A DNA stretch of 56,283 bases from an uncultured Lachnospiraceae bacterium (GCA_949840805.1 CATKXR010000028.1:1-56283), one strand, 5' to 3'. Positions 44,661 through 53,090 are shown, counted from the first letter of the stretch. Numbers and translations: made by a program. Notes: generated by a model not told the origin, from the sequence alone.

Positions 44661-45374
44661 TTATTTTTGCGGCCTGTCCGCTATGCAGGCAATATTGCCT
44701 TCAATCTTTTTATAAGTATCATTTGCCATAAGAACCTGCAATACTGTATTGGACAGCATCGCCTTCGTGCTTTCATCAAAAGCCGCCTTCACATCACTAT
44801 TTACCTGCTGGCGAACTTCATCCACCTGCTTATCCAAATAGCTTTTTACTTCATCATCAATTCCAAGATGCTGCAAAAGATACTCTTCAAATGTATATTC
44901 CTTCGTTTCCGCTCTGTATTTCCCCTTATTGTACCTGTCCTTCTCAAAGCTTTTGATGATCCGGAACCTGCTGTTTTCGATGCAGTCCTTTATGCAACGC
45001 TTGGCATATTGGAACAATGTAAGCTCTTCCTTCGGTTCATCATCTCAGACGTTGGAGCCGCCAATGCAAATTTTCTCATTAACCATGAAATCCTGCACAA
45101 TGTCCTTGATAATATCACCAGTTGCGCACTGGATCTTCTCCTTAATATCCTCCAGGGTCTCCCTCTTGATCTCGCTCACAATCTCGCCATAGAGATTTTT
45201 CTTAACCTCCGATTCTACAGCTTGCATGATTCCAGCCGCAAAATTTTCCGTGTTGAACTCTATTTTCAAATTTTCTTTCTCCATCTTTACCTCCGTATTA
45301 TCTATGCCGTCCTGTTCTTCCATTTGTTCCTGTGTAGGCTCATAGTCCTCGTCGTAATAATCACCGTAATACAT
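44661..45374 (-). pseudogene. element protein interrupted by an in-frame TGA
   Basis: One reading frame runs from ATG 45374 (MYYGDYYDEDYEPTQEQMEE) to a stop at 44661, 237 codons, broken only by TGA at 45045-45047. Before it: a charged helical region ending EKICIGGSNV. After it: DDEPKEELTLFQYAKRCIKD and a coiled C-terminus. A single C-to-T change (CGA to TGA) explains it. The two parts might still be made separately, but the second half has no good SD at its first Met. Function unknown. Confidence 0.6.
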
Positions 45375-45461
45375 ATTTTCACTCTCCTTAATTTCCTTCT
45401 GATTTCCGCTATTCTGTATCTTTTAAGAACTGGCGGCACAAAGGCTACCAATTCAAAGATA

Positions 45462-46319
45462 TTATGACTTTTTGATGATGAAGCAGACGGGTACCAGAAT
45501 CGTAGCGGAAGCATTCCAGCTGGTGGAACAACTACCGCCGCTACTTACATAGCACACACCCGTTGAGGTACCATACCACACGGATGCAAGCCACCAGTAA
45601 GTGTTTTCTTTCCCTTCTGCCGATCCTCTCATTCGGTTCCTGCGGTTCTTGTAATACTCCATCTGCTCATATAGTCCTTCGTCACCATAGCAACTGTTCT
45701 CTTCAAATACCTCCGATGCCGCAGGCAGGAACAGGTATGTATTAAAAGTCACTACTTCCCTGTCCCGTAAGGTTTTCCGTTCACCCAAAGAAATCACATT
45801 CCGCAAATCCTCTGGCAACTGCTCGAACAGCTCCTTATTCAAATATTTGCAGATGTCGGAGCCAGGATAGCCCAGATTTGTGCTACCATTCTTATTCCAC
45901 ACCACTTCTTTGCCCACGCAATCCCGGCTCTCGAACCGTACATATTCATCCGTCACATCCGTAACCACCATCGTAAAGTCCTGGCCATCTACCGTGCTGC
46001 CCTTCTTGTAATCTCCGACCTTAAACTCAGAACCGGACTTAATCGCTCTAGAGATTTCTTCCCAAGTTTCCTCCAGCTCTCCGCAGATTCTCACAACTAC
46101 CGGCTTTCCTTCATTGACCGCATCCTTTTCCTGCTGCATTCTTGCATACCAGGCAGTATCGTTTTTCATCCTCTGCACCATCTCGACTCTGGCCTTAATA
46201 TTGGCCTCTTCCACTTCCTTGATGTGCTGGTAGAAAGCCTCTCGCTCTCTCTGGATTGTCTCCGAACTGCCCTTTACCTTCAGTTCTTCATTCCCTGCTC
46301 TTACTCTTAATTCCTCCAT
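45462..46319 (-). CDS. protein with DUF6273/C-type-lectin-like C-terminal domain
   Basis: 285 aa from ATG 46319 with AAAGGAG. N-terminal ~70 residues are a coiled coil (SETIQREREAFYQHIKEVEE). A DUF6273-like region follows (FTMVVTDVTDEYVRFESRDC; YPGSDICKYLNKELFEQLPE; TYLFLPAASEVF). The end has the WWLASVWYGTSTGVCYVSSG and ILVPVCFIIK pattern typical of C-type-lectin folds used as variable domains by diversity-generating retroelements. No reverse transcriptase or template repeat is visible. A ligand-binding or receptor role is inferred. Confidence 0.7.
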   Translation of the reverse strand: MEELRVRAGNEELKVKGSSETIQREREAFYQHIKEVEEANIKARVEMVQRMKNDTAWYARMQQEKDAVNEGKPVVVRICGELEETWEEISRAIKSGSEFKVGDYKKGSTVDGQDFTMVVTDVTDEYVRFESRDCVGKEVVWNKNGSTNLGYPGSDICKYLNKELFEQLPEDLRNVISLGERKTLRDREVVTFNTYLFLPAASEVFEENSCYGDEGLYEQMEYYKNRRNRMRGSAEGKENTYWWLASVWYGTSTGVCYVSSGGSCSTSWNASATILVPVCFIIKKS

Positions 46320-46394
46320 TGTCTTTCTCCTTTCGCTCTTGCGTTTGTATTTATCCAAAATCTCGTTTTTGCGAGACAGTCGGTTAAAAAAAAT

Positions 46395-47120
46395 TCACCT
46401 ATTGATGAACAGTTTTTCCGTAGCCTGTACCGGATTCTTGCCTGCTTTTATCGTCCTTGATACCGGCTTACTCCAGATACACTCAAAATCATCCGGTGCT
46501 GCACTGCTACTTATCAACACGATATTTTCCACGCTCATTGCTCTCACCCACTGCCAAAACTCTTCGTAATCGAAACCTTTGCTTATCCTATACTCCTTTG
46601 TACACTCATACGGAGGATCGCAATAGATAACCGCCCCATGTGTGTTGAGCAACTTATAATCACTACAGATAAACTCGATATCCTTTAAATCTTCGGCCTG
46701 CTTTATCAGATTCCTCAATGCCTCTTCATAGTAATTCCTCACCCCATTTTCCGTATGCACTATTCCGGCATATCCCCCGTCAAAGAACCGGCCGTTATAG
46801 CTTGCCAGATACCCGATAGCTCCCACATACCATTTTTCATATATGCAATTCTGCTCATAAAAGCATTTTCTCACTTCTGAATAATGCTCTTTTGTTACAA
46901 ATCCCGGCAGTTCTCTGAGCCTTTCAAGATTTCTGAACAGTTCTATCAAGTGTTCCTGCTTATCATATGCAAACTTTTTCCTTGCATGGATTTTATCTAT
47001 GATATTGCATCCACCACAGAATGGCTCTATGTACGCCCACGGCTGGTTATCATCTATATATTTCTGGATGATAGGCACTATACGCTTGGCAACTTTGCTT
47101 TTACTACCCATGTACCTCAA
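46395..47120 (-). CDS. DNA adenine methylase (Dam/D12 class)
   Basis: 241 aa, TTG start at 47120 with AGGAGGG (the product begins MRYMGSKSK as in the family). SAM site: EPFCGGCNIIDKI; catalytic DPPY in VIYCDPPYEC. It methylates adenine N6, usually at GATC-like sites, protecting element DNA from restriction or timing replication. No partner restriction enzyme is adjacent. Follows the Rha gene by 12 nt. Confidence 0.92.
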   Translation of the reverse strand: MRYMGSKSKVAKRIVPIIQKYIDDNQPWAYIEPFCGGCNIIDKIHARKKFAYDKQEHLIELFRNLERLRELPGFVTKEHYSEVRKCFYEQNCIYEKWYVGAIGYLASYNGRFFDGGYAGIVHTENGVRNYYEEALRNLIKQAEDLKDIEFICSDYKLLNTHGAVIYCDPPYECTKEYRISKGFDYEEFWQWVRAMSVENIVLISSSAAPDDFECIWSKPVSRTIKAGKNPVQATEKLFINR

Positions 47121-47132
47121 TACAAATCCCTC

Positions 47133-47900
47133 CTATGCCGTTGCCAGTTGTTTATTCAGCAAAGCATCGAACATTTTGAACCCGTAGATAAATCCCTGCA
47201 TCTCTGCCTCGATTGCCACGCCATAAAGGGCATCTTCCAGCCTATTGCTCTCCTGCACTTTCAACTGAGTGGACTTCATTACCTCGTAAAACTTCTGGTA
47301 TTTCTCCGTCAGCTCTGCTATCTCTCTGCCCTCTACTGCCGGTCCAGTGATAAAGCGATTGAACATATCGCAATATTCCTCATACTCACTTCTCGGCTTT
47401 CCCTCCAGAAGAAAACCTCCGCCAGTCCCGGCTCTCATGACGACTTTCTTTTCCGGATGAAAACGCTCCTGGATCGCCTGGTCGAATCTCCTTATACCGT
47501 CTGCAACGCACTTAATTCCGCTGCCGTACTTTGCAACCATTCCCCTGTATTCCATACAGGCACTTTCCGTCATTTCATACATCGGGTATGATTTCCTATT
47601 CTTATGGGAGCAGACAAACGAAGTAAGGAAATATCCCCTCTCTTTTCCGTCTGTTTCCTCCGAACACAGGAACTTTGTTATCTGCTTAAACACTGCAGAA
47701 TGTGTCCTCCCCAGCACATCCGCCACCTCACGACTTGTCATAGTTACGTCGGGCCTTTCCTGCGGCTTTGCCCCTTTTGCTTCCGGAGCTTTCAAAACAA
47801 TCTCCACAATATCGCTCGCTGACACATTCCCGGCAATGCCTTTAATACAGGCAGCGATTTTTTCCGCACCGTCATGCCCGATATTCAGCCTTATGCTCAT
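47133..47900 (-). CDS. Rha-family phage regulatory protein
   Basis: 255 aa from ATG 47900 with AAGGAG. The Rha core (about residues 50-150) is visible: MTSREVADVLGRTHSAVFKQ, GYFLTSFVCSHKNRKSYPMY, EMTESACMEYRGMVAKY. Rha interferes with growth of some phages in certain hosts and acts as a phage regulator. The C-terminal part is helical. Start overlaps the preceding stop (ATGA at 47897-47900). Confidence 0.85.
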   Translation of the reverse strand: MSIRLNIGHDGAEKIAACIKGIAGNVSASDIVEIVLKAPEAKGAKPQERPDVTMTSREVADVLGRTHSAVFKQITKFLCSEETDGKERGYFLTSFVCSHKNRKSYPMYEMTESACMEYRGMVAKYGSGIKCVADGIRRFDQAIQERFHPEKKVVMRAGTGGGFLLEGKPRSEYEEYCDMFNRFITGPAVEGREIAELTEKYQKFYEVMKSTQLKVQESNRLEDALYGVAIEAEMQGFIYGFKMFDALLNKQLATA

Positions 47901-48154
47901 ACTGCAATCTCCTTCCTTAGCAATTCCAGTAACGGATGCCACGGTCTTGCCCCACGCAGGCGGTTGATGATCTTTTTCAAATCGACCTCCTGCTTATCTA
48001 CCCACCGGTAATCCTGGTACTTCACTGCATTTCCCTCGTTTACTGGCCTGTCGTGAAACCCGTCCGTGATCTTGAACCGTTCCGACCTCTTTTCATCCTC
48101 GTTAAACGCCACATACTGCTTATTTCCATGAATACAGTAACCAACAATCTTCAT
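47897..48154 (-). CDS. small element protein of unknown function
   Basis: 85 aa (MKIVGYCIHGNKQYVAFNED...), ATG 48154 with GGAGG upstream. Mixed charge, no membrane segment; ends with an amphipathic LLELLRKEIAV. The stop overlaps the Rha start, so it is coupled. The 108 nt upstream (48155-48262) are open in more than one frame without a clear start. Confidence 0.6.
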   Translation of the reverse strand: MKIVGYCIHGNKQYVAFNEDEKRSERFKITDGFHDRPVNEGNAVKYQDYRWVDKQEVDLKKIINRLRGARPWHPLLELLRKEIAV

Positions 48155-48262
48155 ACATCCTACCTCCCCTCGTACCGGTCATGAATGGGAATCGGATATT
48201 TTGATTTCGTGATCTCCCTAGACCTGCTGTCTGAGGTATAGAGGAAATTTCTGCCCGCATTA

Positions 48263-48502
48263 TCATTCCTCCTGTTCTCTCTTTTTCCTTTCCCTTTCTC
48301 GCCTTTCTGCTAATACCACATAGTCTCCGATATGGTAGCCATTGATGATGTTTACCGCCTCCAACTCCGTAAGATTGTACCTGGCCTGTAATTCTATTCT
48401 CAACTTTCGTCTATCTCCGATATCCTGCAGACCGTTCGGAGGCAGAAGTCTCGCCCTGTCTCTATATTCATTTGCGATTTTCTTGATAAGAACTTCTGCC
48501 AT
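48263..48502 (-). CDS. small element protein of unknown function
   Basis: 79 aa (MAEVLIKKIANEYRDRARLL...). The middle, LTELEAVNIINGYHIGDYVV, is a plausible short fold; the C-terminus is a basic/acidic helix (ERRERERKKREQEE). Starts 3 nt after the upstream gene's stop codon. Not recognised. Confidence 0.6.
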   Translation of the reverse strand: MAEVLIKKIANEYRDRARLLPPNGLQDIGDRRKLRIELQARYNLTELEAVNIINGYHIGDYVVLAERRERERKKREQEE

Positions 48503-48505
48503 TCC

Positions 48506-48694
48506 TTAAACCCTTTCTACATAATCAACGCTATTTGTCTGGAAACCATTTTCAACGCAAAAACCAATCCAACATTCCAGCAATTCCGGCAGATCATACG
48601 CATCAAACTGCGTTTCATCACTGTCGTTAAACCCTATATTGTAGGTACCGCCTCCTGTCCGGACGACACCCACAGCCGCTTTAGCCAATGTCAT
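48506..48694 (-). CDS. small element protein of unknown function
   Basis: 62 aa. GGGTYNIGFNDSDETQFDAY, then DLPELLECWIGFCVENGFQT: a beta hairpin followed by a helix. The ELxxCWIGFCVENGF pattern recurs in Clostridia phage proteins but has no name I know. ATGA overlap with the 48691-49185 gene. Confidence 0.6.
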   Translation of the reverse strand: MTLAKAAVGVVRTGGGTYNIGFNDSDETQFDAYDLPELLECWIGFCVENGFQTNSVDYVERV

Positions 48695-49185
48695 TGTCCT
48701 GCCTCCTGCATTTCTTCCAGCTTTTTGATAACCCGCTTTAAGGCATACCTGGCATTATCCGTAAGCTGCCTCTGCCATGCCGACTGACTCGGCGCCCAGC
48801 GGAAACCATTACTTTTCAATACCTCCCGCACTTCCGGCTCAGGCTTTCCATCGAAGAACAGCTGGAGCCGCATTGCATCCGTATTCTCAACGATCTTGAA
48901 GAACTGATTTTCTGTTTCCAGCGTTCCTCTTTCCTTCGTGGTCTGCAGCTCCTTTATGCGCCCCTCTATCCGGTGGATGTTTGCGTTATTGTTCTGGAGG
49001 GCATAATTCGGATAGCCAACCCTCCCGCAGAAGTCCGACTCGCGCAAATCCTTGATCTGCTCGTCCGAATATCCCATGATCCTCAGCTGCTCATTTCCTT
49101 TTTCCGTATCTTTCAAGCGAACCGCCTTATTCGCCGCTTTCATGTGCTGCTGCATATCTTTCAGGTTTTCCAGCTTTTCCTCCAA
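48691..49185 (-). CDS. C-terminal DUF3560-like element protein, probably N-truncated
   Basis: 164 aa from a TTG at 49185. The C-terminal block (LQLFFDGKPEPEVREVLKSN; GFRWAPSQSAWQRQLTDNAR) is the conserved tail of larger DUF3560-type plasmid/phage proteins. The N-terminus starts in what looks like the middle of a coiled coil, with an in-frame TAA just upstream at about 49204, so a longer ancestral gene may have lost its 5' half. The weak start supports this. Confidence 0.6.
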   Translation of the reverse strand: MEEKLENLKDMQQHMKAANKAVRLKDTEKGNEQLRIMGYSDEQIKDLRESDFCGRVGYPNYALQNNNANIHRIEGRIKELQTTKERGTLETENQFFKIVENTDAMRLQLFFDGKPEPEVREVLKSNGFRWAPSQSAWQRQLTDNARYALKRVIKKLEEMQEAGQ

Positions 49186-49230
49186 CTTTTCGATTGCGTC
49201 AACTTATAAGGTAAAAAAAATATACATCTC

Positions 49231-49431
49231 TTATTCTGCATATGCCCAAACATCATGGGCGCTTGCATATTTCGCAGCCACCGAACTTGTATCATCAAAG
49301 AAAACCACTCTTTTTTTAAGCCATCCATATTCTGTTCCCAAAACCAGGTTGATTCCTTCAAGCATAGCCTGAGCCTTTTCAAAGTTTTCTTCAGCGATCT
49401 CGTTTAATTTGCTAATCATTTCTCTAGACAT
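49231..49431 (-). CDS. small element protein of unknown function
   Basis: 66 aa, ATG 49431 with GGAGGTAGAGGAA. Acidic helical N-terminus (MSREMISKLNEIAEENFEKA) and a VVFFDDTSSVAAKYASAHDV segment. Not recognised. Another frame overlaps it (49161-49382) but lacks an SD. Confidence 0.6.
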   Translation of the reverse strand: MSREMISKLNEIAEENFEKAQAMLEGINLVLGTEYGWLKKRVVFFDDTSSVAAKYASAHDVWAYAE

Positions 49432-49536
49432 TTCCTCTACCTCCGCAAGTGCTTTATTTGTTGTATGATTATGTATATATTATACTTCGTAATTGCGAGT
49501 TTATCAATAGTTTTACTTCTCGAAATACAATTTTTT

Positions 49537-49887
49537 TCAGATTTTTCTCAGAACAATCTCGTATCCAAGAGCCTTCGCCATCCGGTAAAAGCTATCATAT
49601 CTCATGTTCACTGTTCCCCTGTTCAGCGTTTGGCTGACATTCTGCCTTACGCATCCCATCTTTTCCGCAAGCTTTTTCTGGTTCACATCTTCCCTCTCCA
49701 TAATCTGCCGGATAGTGGCCGCTGCGTTTTCTCCACTCAACTCACCTTTCAGCTTTTTCACTGCCTCCCGGAGAGCCTCCGTATCAACTCTCCAGATTCT
49801 TTCTGGATCATCCTTGTCTATCATGCTGTCGCAATGCTCTGCCAGGCTTTCCATCTGGCTGATGATTTCCCCTATAGGCATACTCAA
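49537..49887 (-). CDS. XRE-family helix-turn-helix regulator
   Basis: 116 aa, TTG start at 49887 (AAGGAAGG upstream; ATG at 49881 is an alternative). HTH at about residues 65-110: REDVNQKKLAEKMGCVRQNV, SQTLNRGTVNMRYDSFYRMA. The N-terminal ~55 residues are an acidic helical part. Cro/CI-like regulators of this kind often control lysogeny or conjugation genes. Its start overlaps the HNH gene end by 4 nt. Confidence 0.85.
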   Translation of the reverse strand: MSMPIGEIISQMESLAEHCDSMIDKDDPERIWRVDTEALREAVKKLKGELSGENAAATIRQIMEREDVNQKKLAEKMGCVRQNVSQTLNRGTVNMRYDSFYRMAKALGYEIVLRKI

Positions 49888-50699
49888 TTCCGCACCTTCT
49901 TTCCTCTCCTTTGTCGCACCGCCACTTTTACTTTTGCTATCGCAACGCCTACCTTTGTAAATTCCGCATTGGAAAATCTTAGATTACTTCGGTTCAGCTC
50001 CAGGTTCTCCTTATTATCTATCAGTACCAGATTATTAATATCGCAATTATCCTTATCCCCATCCAGGAAACTCACCATCTTCTCCTCCGGGATCGGGCCA
50101 TTATGATCTTCCCATACCTTTCGGTGGACATACTCAAATCGTTCCCGCTGCGTTCCATGCTCCTGTACTTTTCGGATAAGATAACCGTCCGTGGTATGTG
50201 TATACTCCCCAACTTCCATATGATTTGCCGGAACATTCCCCTTGCTAAACATTGTTGCCTTGCACCTTTCATACCGTTCCGGACTCATTTTCTGCCCCTT
50301 GTTTGCAGGCTCATCTCCTTTCTTGAACCGACAATCCAAGCCGCTTACAATTTTGTGGTTATCTTTGTATACTTTGCATTGAGTGGCAGAAAACTCAATG
50401 CCAAAATGCTCTGATACTGCCTTTGCAATTTCACTTGTCTTTTTCCCTTTGGCAATACTCCGGATATATTCTTCCATTCCTTCAGGGTATTTGCCAGAAT
50501 ATCCTTTTTGATTTCCCGTAGGTGTACCGCTTTTAAAACCAAACCGACTTTTTGCGCCCTTGACGATGCTCTCCGTGAATACCATGCCGTATTTTTTATC
50601 AAATCCTTGTTGGTTAATAAGAAGAGTCAATTCCTTTGTGGTCCGTCCTGGCGTATTTTCACGCATCCAGTCCACTACTTCTGCTGGCCATCTCCACAT
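49884..50699 (-). CDS. HNH endonuclease with N-terminal helical domains
   Basis: 271 aa. N-terminal NUMOD-like or HTH-type region (VVDWMRENTPGRTTKELTLL; KGKKTSEIAKAVSEHFGIEF). C-terminal HNH_3 nuclease (about 165-240): RFEYVHRKVWEDHNGPIPEE, then DGDKDNCDINNLVLID. This form is typical of free-standing homing-type or phage-encoded HNH enzymes. Metal-dependent DNA cutting is inferred. Confidence 0.85.
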   Translation of the reverse strand: MWRWPAEVVDWMRENTPGRTTKELTLLINQQGFDKKYGMVFTESIVKGAKSRFGFKSGTPTGNQKGYSGKYPEGMEEYIRSIAKGKKTSEIAKAVSEHFGIEFSATQCKVYKDNHKIVSGLDCRFKKGDEPANKGQKMSPERYERCKATMFSKGNVPANHMEVGEYTHTTDGYLIRKVQEHGTQRERFEYVHRKVWEDHNGPIPEEKMVSFLDGDKDNCDINNLVLIDNKENLELNRSNLRFSNAEFTKVGVAIAKVKVAVRQRRGKKVRN

Positions 50700-50702
50700 C
50701 TG

Positions 50703-50951
50703 TCAGATTCCTCCTCGAACTTCCAGCATTTCCGGTACAGTTTTCTTTCTCTCATACCCATACTCATCCATATGCTGCATAGCTTTCAGCTGCAATTCTC
50801 CGGTTTTAATGATCTGCTCACCGACTTTCGCCATGGCCTCTGATCTCCTTATCTCTGCCTCCAATTCATCGCCTTTCAAATCATCATCACCCAGCTTTTC
50901 CAGCTGAGCAAACAGATGATTATTCAAATCTCCCAGTGTATTCTTCACCAT
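50703..50951 (-). CDS. small phage-type protein of unknown function
   Basis: 82 aa (MVKNTLGDLNNHLFAQLEKL...), helical and acidic, ending KKTVPEMLEVRGGI. Proteins of this pattern (NTLGDLNNHLFAQLERL) are frequent in Lachnospiraceae prophages, often beside HNH genes. No known activity. Packed between two HNH-type genes with 3- and 12-nt gaps. Confidence 0.7.
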   Translation of the reverse strand: MVKNTLGDLNNHLFAQLEKLGDDDLKGDELEAEIRRSEAMAKVGEQIIKTGELQLKAMQHMDEYGYERKKTVPEMLEVRGGI

Positions 50952-50963
50952 ACCACATATCTC

Positions 50964-51254
50964 CTACAAATAAGATTTTCCGTATCTCTTCCGGAATTCT
51001 TCTCTTGTCCCGATCTGGCTCTCAAAGATTGCCTGTCCTAACATTTTCGACAACTTTTCTGCCATAGGGTTGTCATGAACTCGGTTCAGCTTGTCACCCA
51101 TGTTGTGACAGTTATTGCAGGTAGGCACTTTCAAGCCATCCTTTTCGCTCAGCTCTCTGCCAGCTGTTCCAAAGATAAGATGATGTTCACCCTCCGCCTT
51201 TCTGCCACAGAAAAAACAAATCTCCTTGTACTCTGTTACAATGCTCTTACTCAT
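50964..51254 (-). CDS. HNH-like zinc protein
   Basis: 96 aa. ICFFCGRKAEGEHHLIFGTA and VPTCNNCHNMGDKLNRVHDN give two CxxC pairs and an HH centre, the layout of small HNH/treble-clef nucleases or phage recombination Zn proteins. It is short but probably complete: ATG 51254, preceded by a 20-aa ORF with an AGGAGG site. Confidence 0.75.
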   Translation of the reverse strand: MSKSIVTEYKEICFFCGRKAEGEHHLIFGTAGRELSEKDGLKVPTCNNCHNMGDKLNRVHDNPMAEKLSKMLGQAIFESQIGTREEFRKRYGKSYL

Positions 51255-51263
51255 ATTCGCCTC

Positions 51264-51326
51264 CTACTTTCTTTTTTTCTCAATTCCCATAAATACAAGA
51301 AACACTAATACCACAGCTGCTGCCAT
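51264..51326 (-). CDS. tiny hydrophobic peptide
   Basis: 20 aa: MAAAVVLVFLVFMGIEKKRK, one short TM helix with a basic tail. ATG 51326 has AGGAGGG 5 nt upstream, stronger than chance, and it fills the gap between two coding genes. It could be a membrane micropeptide. Confidence 0.45.
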   Translation of the reverse strand: MAAAVVLVFLVFMGIEKKRK

Positions 51327-51335
51327 AATACCCTC

Positions 51336-51848
51336 CTATCCATAAAAGATTTCTGAAAATATTGCATATTGCACAATTGCATCTGCAACTTCTGCATCCA
51401 CCATTCCACAATCAATATGCAATTCATGATCAATTACCTCAAATATGTCTCTGCTGTTTGGCTGCTCCACATACATTCTGATACCCTGCAACAGCTTTTC
51501 CTTTGTAAGCAGCTCGCTCCTTCCCTCTTCTGTATCATGAAGAATAAGCGTGCCGCCTCTACTGATCTGCTCGCTTGCATACTCTCCAAGATAATTTCCA
51601 TCTACTTCCGCTTTTCCACACCAATAATTGATACCGCCTTCCGGGGCAGAACACATAATATCGTCTATGACCTCGCCTGTTACCACCATATTGAAATTTA
51701 TTTTGAGAACCATTTTTGTCTCGTCCTCTACCTGCTTTCTGTAGTAGCTGATTACTGATTCAAGCGCCTTAGCCTGCTGCCGATCCTTGACTATCCCTGC
51801 CGCTTTTACCGCCTCCAGCTGCTCCAAAATTTTGTAAATATCATACAT
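51336..51848 (-). CDS. element protein of unknown function
   Basis: About 170 aa from ATG 51848 (SD GGAGGAG). Helical N-terminus (YDIYKILEQLEAVKAAGIVK), a central beta region (KINFNMVVTGEVIDDIMCSA) and acidic C-terminus (FEVIDHELHIDCGMVDAEVA). No motif recognised. Reminiscent of conserved phage hypothetical proteins; no function assigned. Confidence 0.6.
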   Translation of the reverse strand: MYDIYKILEQLEAVKAAGIVKDRQQAKALESVISYYRKQVEDETKMVLKINFNMVVTGEVIDDIMCSAPEGGINYWCGKAEVDGNYLGEYASEQISRGGTLILHDTEEGRSELLTKEKLLQGIRMYVEQPNSRDIFEVIDHELHIDCGMVDAEVADAIVQYAIFSEIFYG

Positions 51849-51925
51849 CCTTCTCTCCTCCAATTTTTCTACTTTCCCACTCTCGCCGATTATCTCTTTT
51901 AACTTTTTCTCCTACTATCCACTTC

Positions 51926-52805
51926 TTATGCAATCACTAAAGTATCCTCCCTACGGTTATATCTGTAAACATTGTCGCTGAGTACTTCATCCTCTGAAAC
52001 CTCACTGGCATTTATCGAACAAACCATATCCCTGAGACCATCCGGTTTCATATTTCCAGCTGGAATAGCAAGCACCTCATGAATACTGGAAGGCAACACA
52101 TATAAATCGCTTTTTAACCTTCCGGCAAGCTCTCCAAAATATTCCTTGTAAAGCATTACTGACGCTCCATTGTTTCTTAACGTATTTGTAAGAATAAACA
52201 TAGGCAAACACATATTTTGGAGTTCCCCATCTGGAATGCCAGTTATTTCTGCCATGACTTCTGCCATAGTCATTACACAAAAGCCTTTTTCTTTTGTATT
52301 CTTCCTGGCGGCAGCGTTCAGTTCCTCTTCACTAATTTCGTATGTACTACATAATTCATAGCTCACGGCTATGCTGGCAGTCCCCTCCCTGTTCTCATCT
52401 ACAATCACCCTATAAATAGCTGACAAATCAAACAACTCTTTGTGGGGCATATTACAGAGCCGTCCAATGTTCTTCTCTGTATTCACAAGCTGATATACGA
52501 CTTTTTTTAGGATATTTTCTTTGTTCATTTTCTTTATGTTAAAAAACTGCCGGTAATCTGCGTTCTGATAAATGTCTACAATTTCATCCGCCGCATCTTG
52601 TATAGTCTTATATCCGCTTTCAATTTCATCCAGCAGTCTATCAACATATATTCTTGGATATTCCTCACTTCCGGCTCTGCAAATAACAACCGCCTGCCTT
52701 ATGGAACCATTATTCTTTATGACTTCTGGAAAACCAATCTCGCACTCCTCTCCTACCTTTTTTAATACAGCATCACCAATTTTTTTTTTAAATTTCTCTT
52801 CTCAT
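51926..52805 (-). pseudogene. DUF5688 family gene broken near its start
   Basis: From ATG 52805 (SD AGGAGG) the frame stops after five codons. One base fewer in the AAATTT-A10 stretch (52780-52795) joins MRRE to FKKKIGDAVLKKVGEECEIG, then about 290 codons in all to 51926. The joined product aligns with the chromosomal DUF5688 protein: EVIKNNGSIRQAVVI versus PVPKNNGILLDGLSI, and LPSSIHEVLAI and INASEV near the end. The largest intact frame (from ATG 52528) lacks the N-terminal third. Mutation, slippage rescue or sequencing error are all possible. Confidence 0.65.
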
Positions 52806-52824
52806 TTTTCTTCCTCCTAATCAG

Positions 52825-52887
52825 CTATCTTCTCTTATAATTTTTAAATGTAATAGCAACTGAAATTCCATTAATTCCCAAACTCAT
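52825..52887 (-). CDS. tiny ORF, possible micropeptide
   Basis: 20 aa: MSLGINGISVAITFKNYKRR. It overlaps the end of the preceding tiny frame (52871). Weak SD; listed because it continues the chain of overlapping small frames leading to 52805. Confidence 0.25.
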   Translation of the reverse strand: MSLGINGISVAITFKNYKRR

Positions 52888-52939
52888 AATAAAATCCATG
52901 CTGCTCACGTTCTCCGTATACGTGCATTTCTCTCGCCAT
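52871..52939 (-). CDS. tiny ORF, possible micropeptide
   Basis: 22 aa ending VYGEREQHGFYYEFGN. An AGGAGG lies about 13 nt before the first ATG and further from the second (MHVYGERE). The hydrophilic/aromatic pattern is not typical of random frames, but evidence is thin. Confidence 0.3.
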   Translation of the reverse strand: MAREMHVYGEREQHGFYYEFGN

Positions 52940-52997
52940 CTCTACTAATCTGCCTCCTTCTCTCCTTTACCAGAACCAGAAGTGTTGTCCGGTCCAT

Positions 52998-53090
52998 TCA
53001 CAGACTTTTAAGCTCCCTCTCAATGCGTTTCATAACCGCTTTGTTTCCAGCTGTTACCGCCTCTTCATACTGCCTGATATTTTCCTTCAC
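52998..53090 (-). CDS. small helical peptide coupled to upstream gene
   Basis: 30 aa with a GTG start (KENIRQYEEAVTAGNKAVMK, then RIERELKSL). The GTGA overlap with the 53087 stop and a GGAGGGG site directly ahead favour translation. Amphipathic helix; function unknown. Confidence 0.45.
   Translation of the reverse strand: MKENIRQYEEAVTAGNKAVMKRIERELKSL

Noticed and set aside
48155..48262. alternative frame reading FLYTSDSRSREITKSKYPIP before the 85-aa gene
   Set aside because: Looks protein-like but no start codon with an SD in frame; 108 nt is too short to decide.
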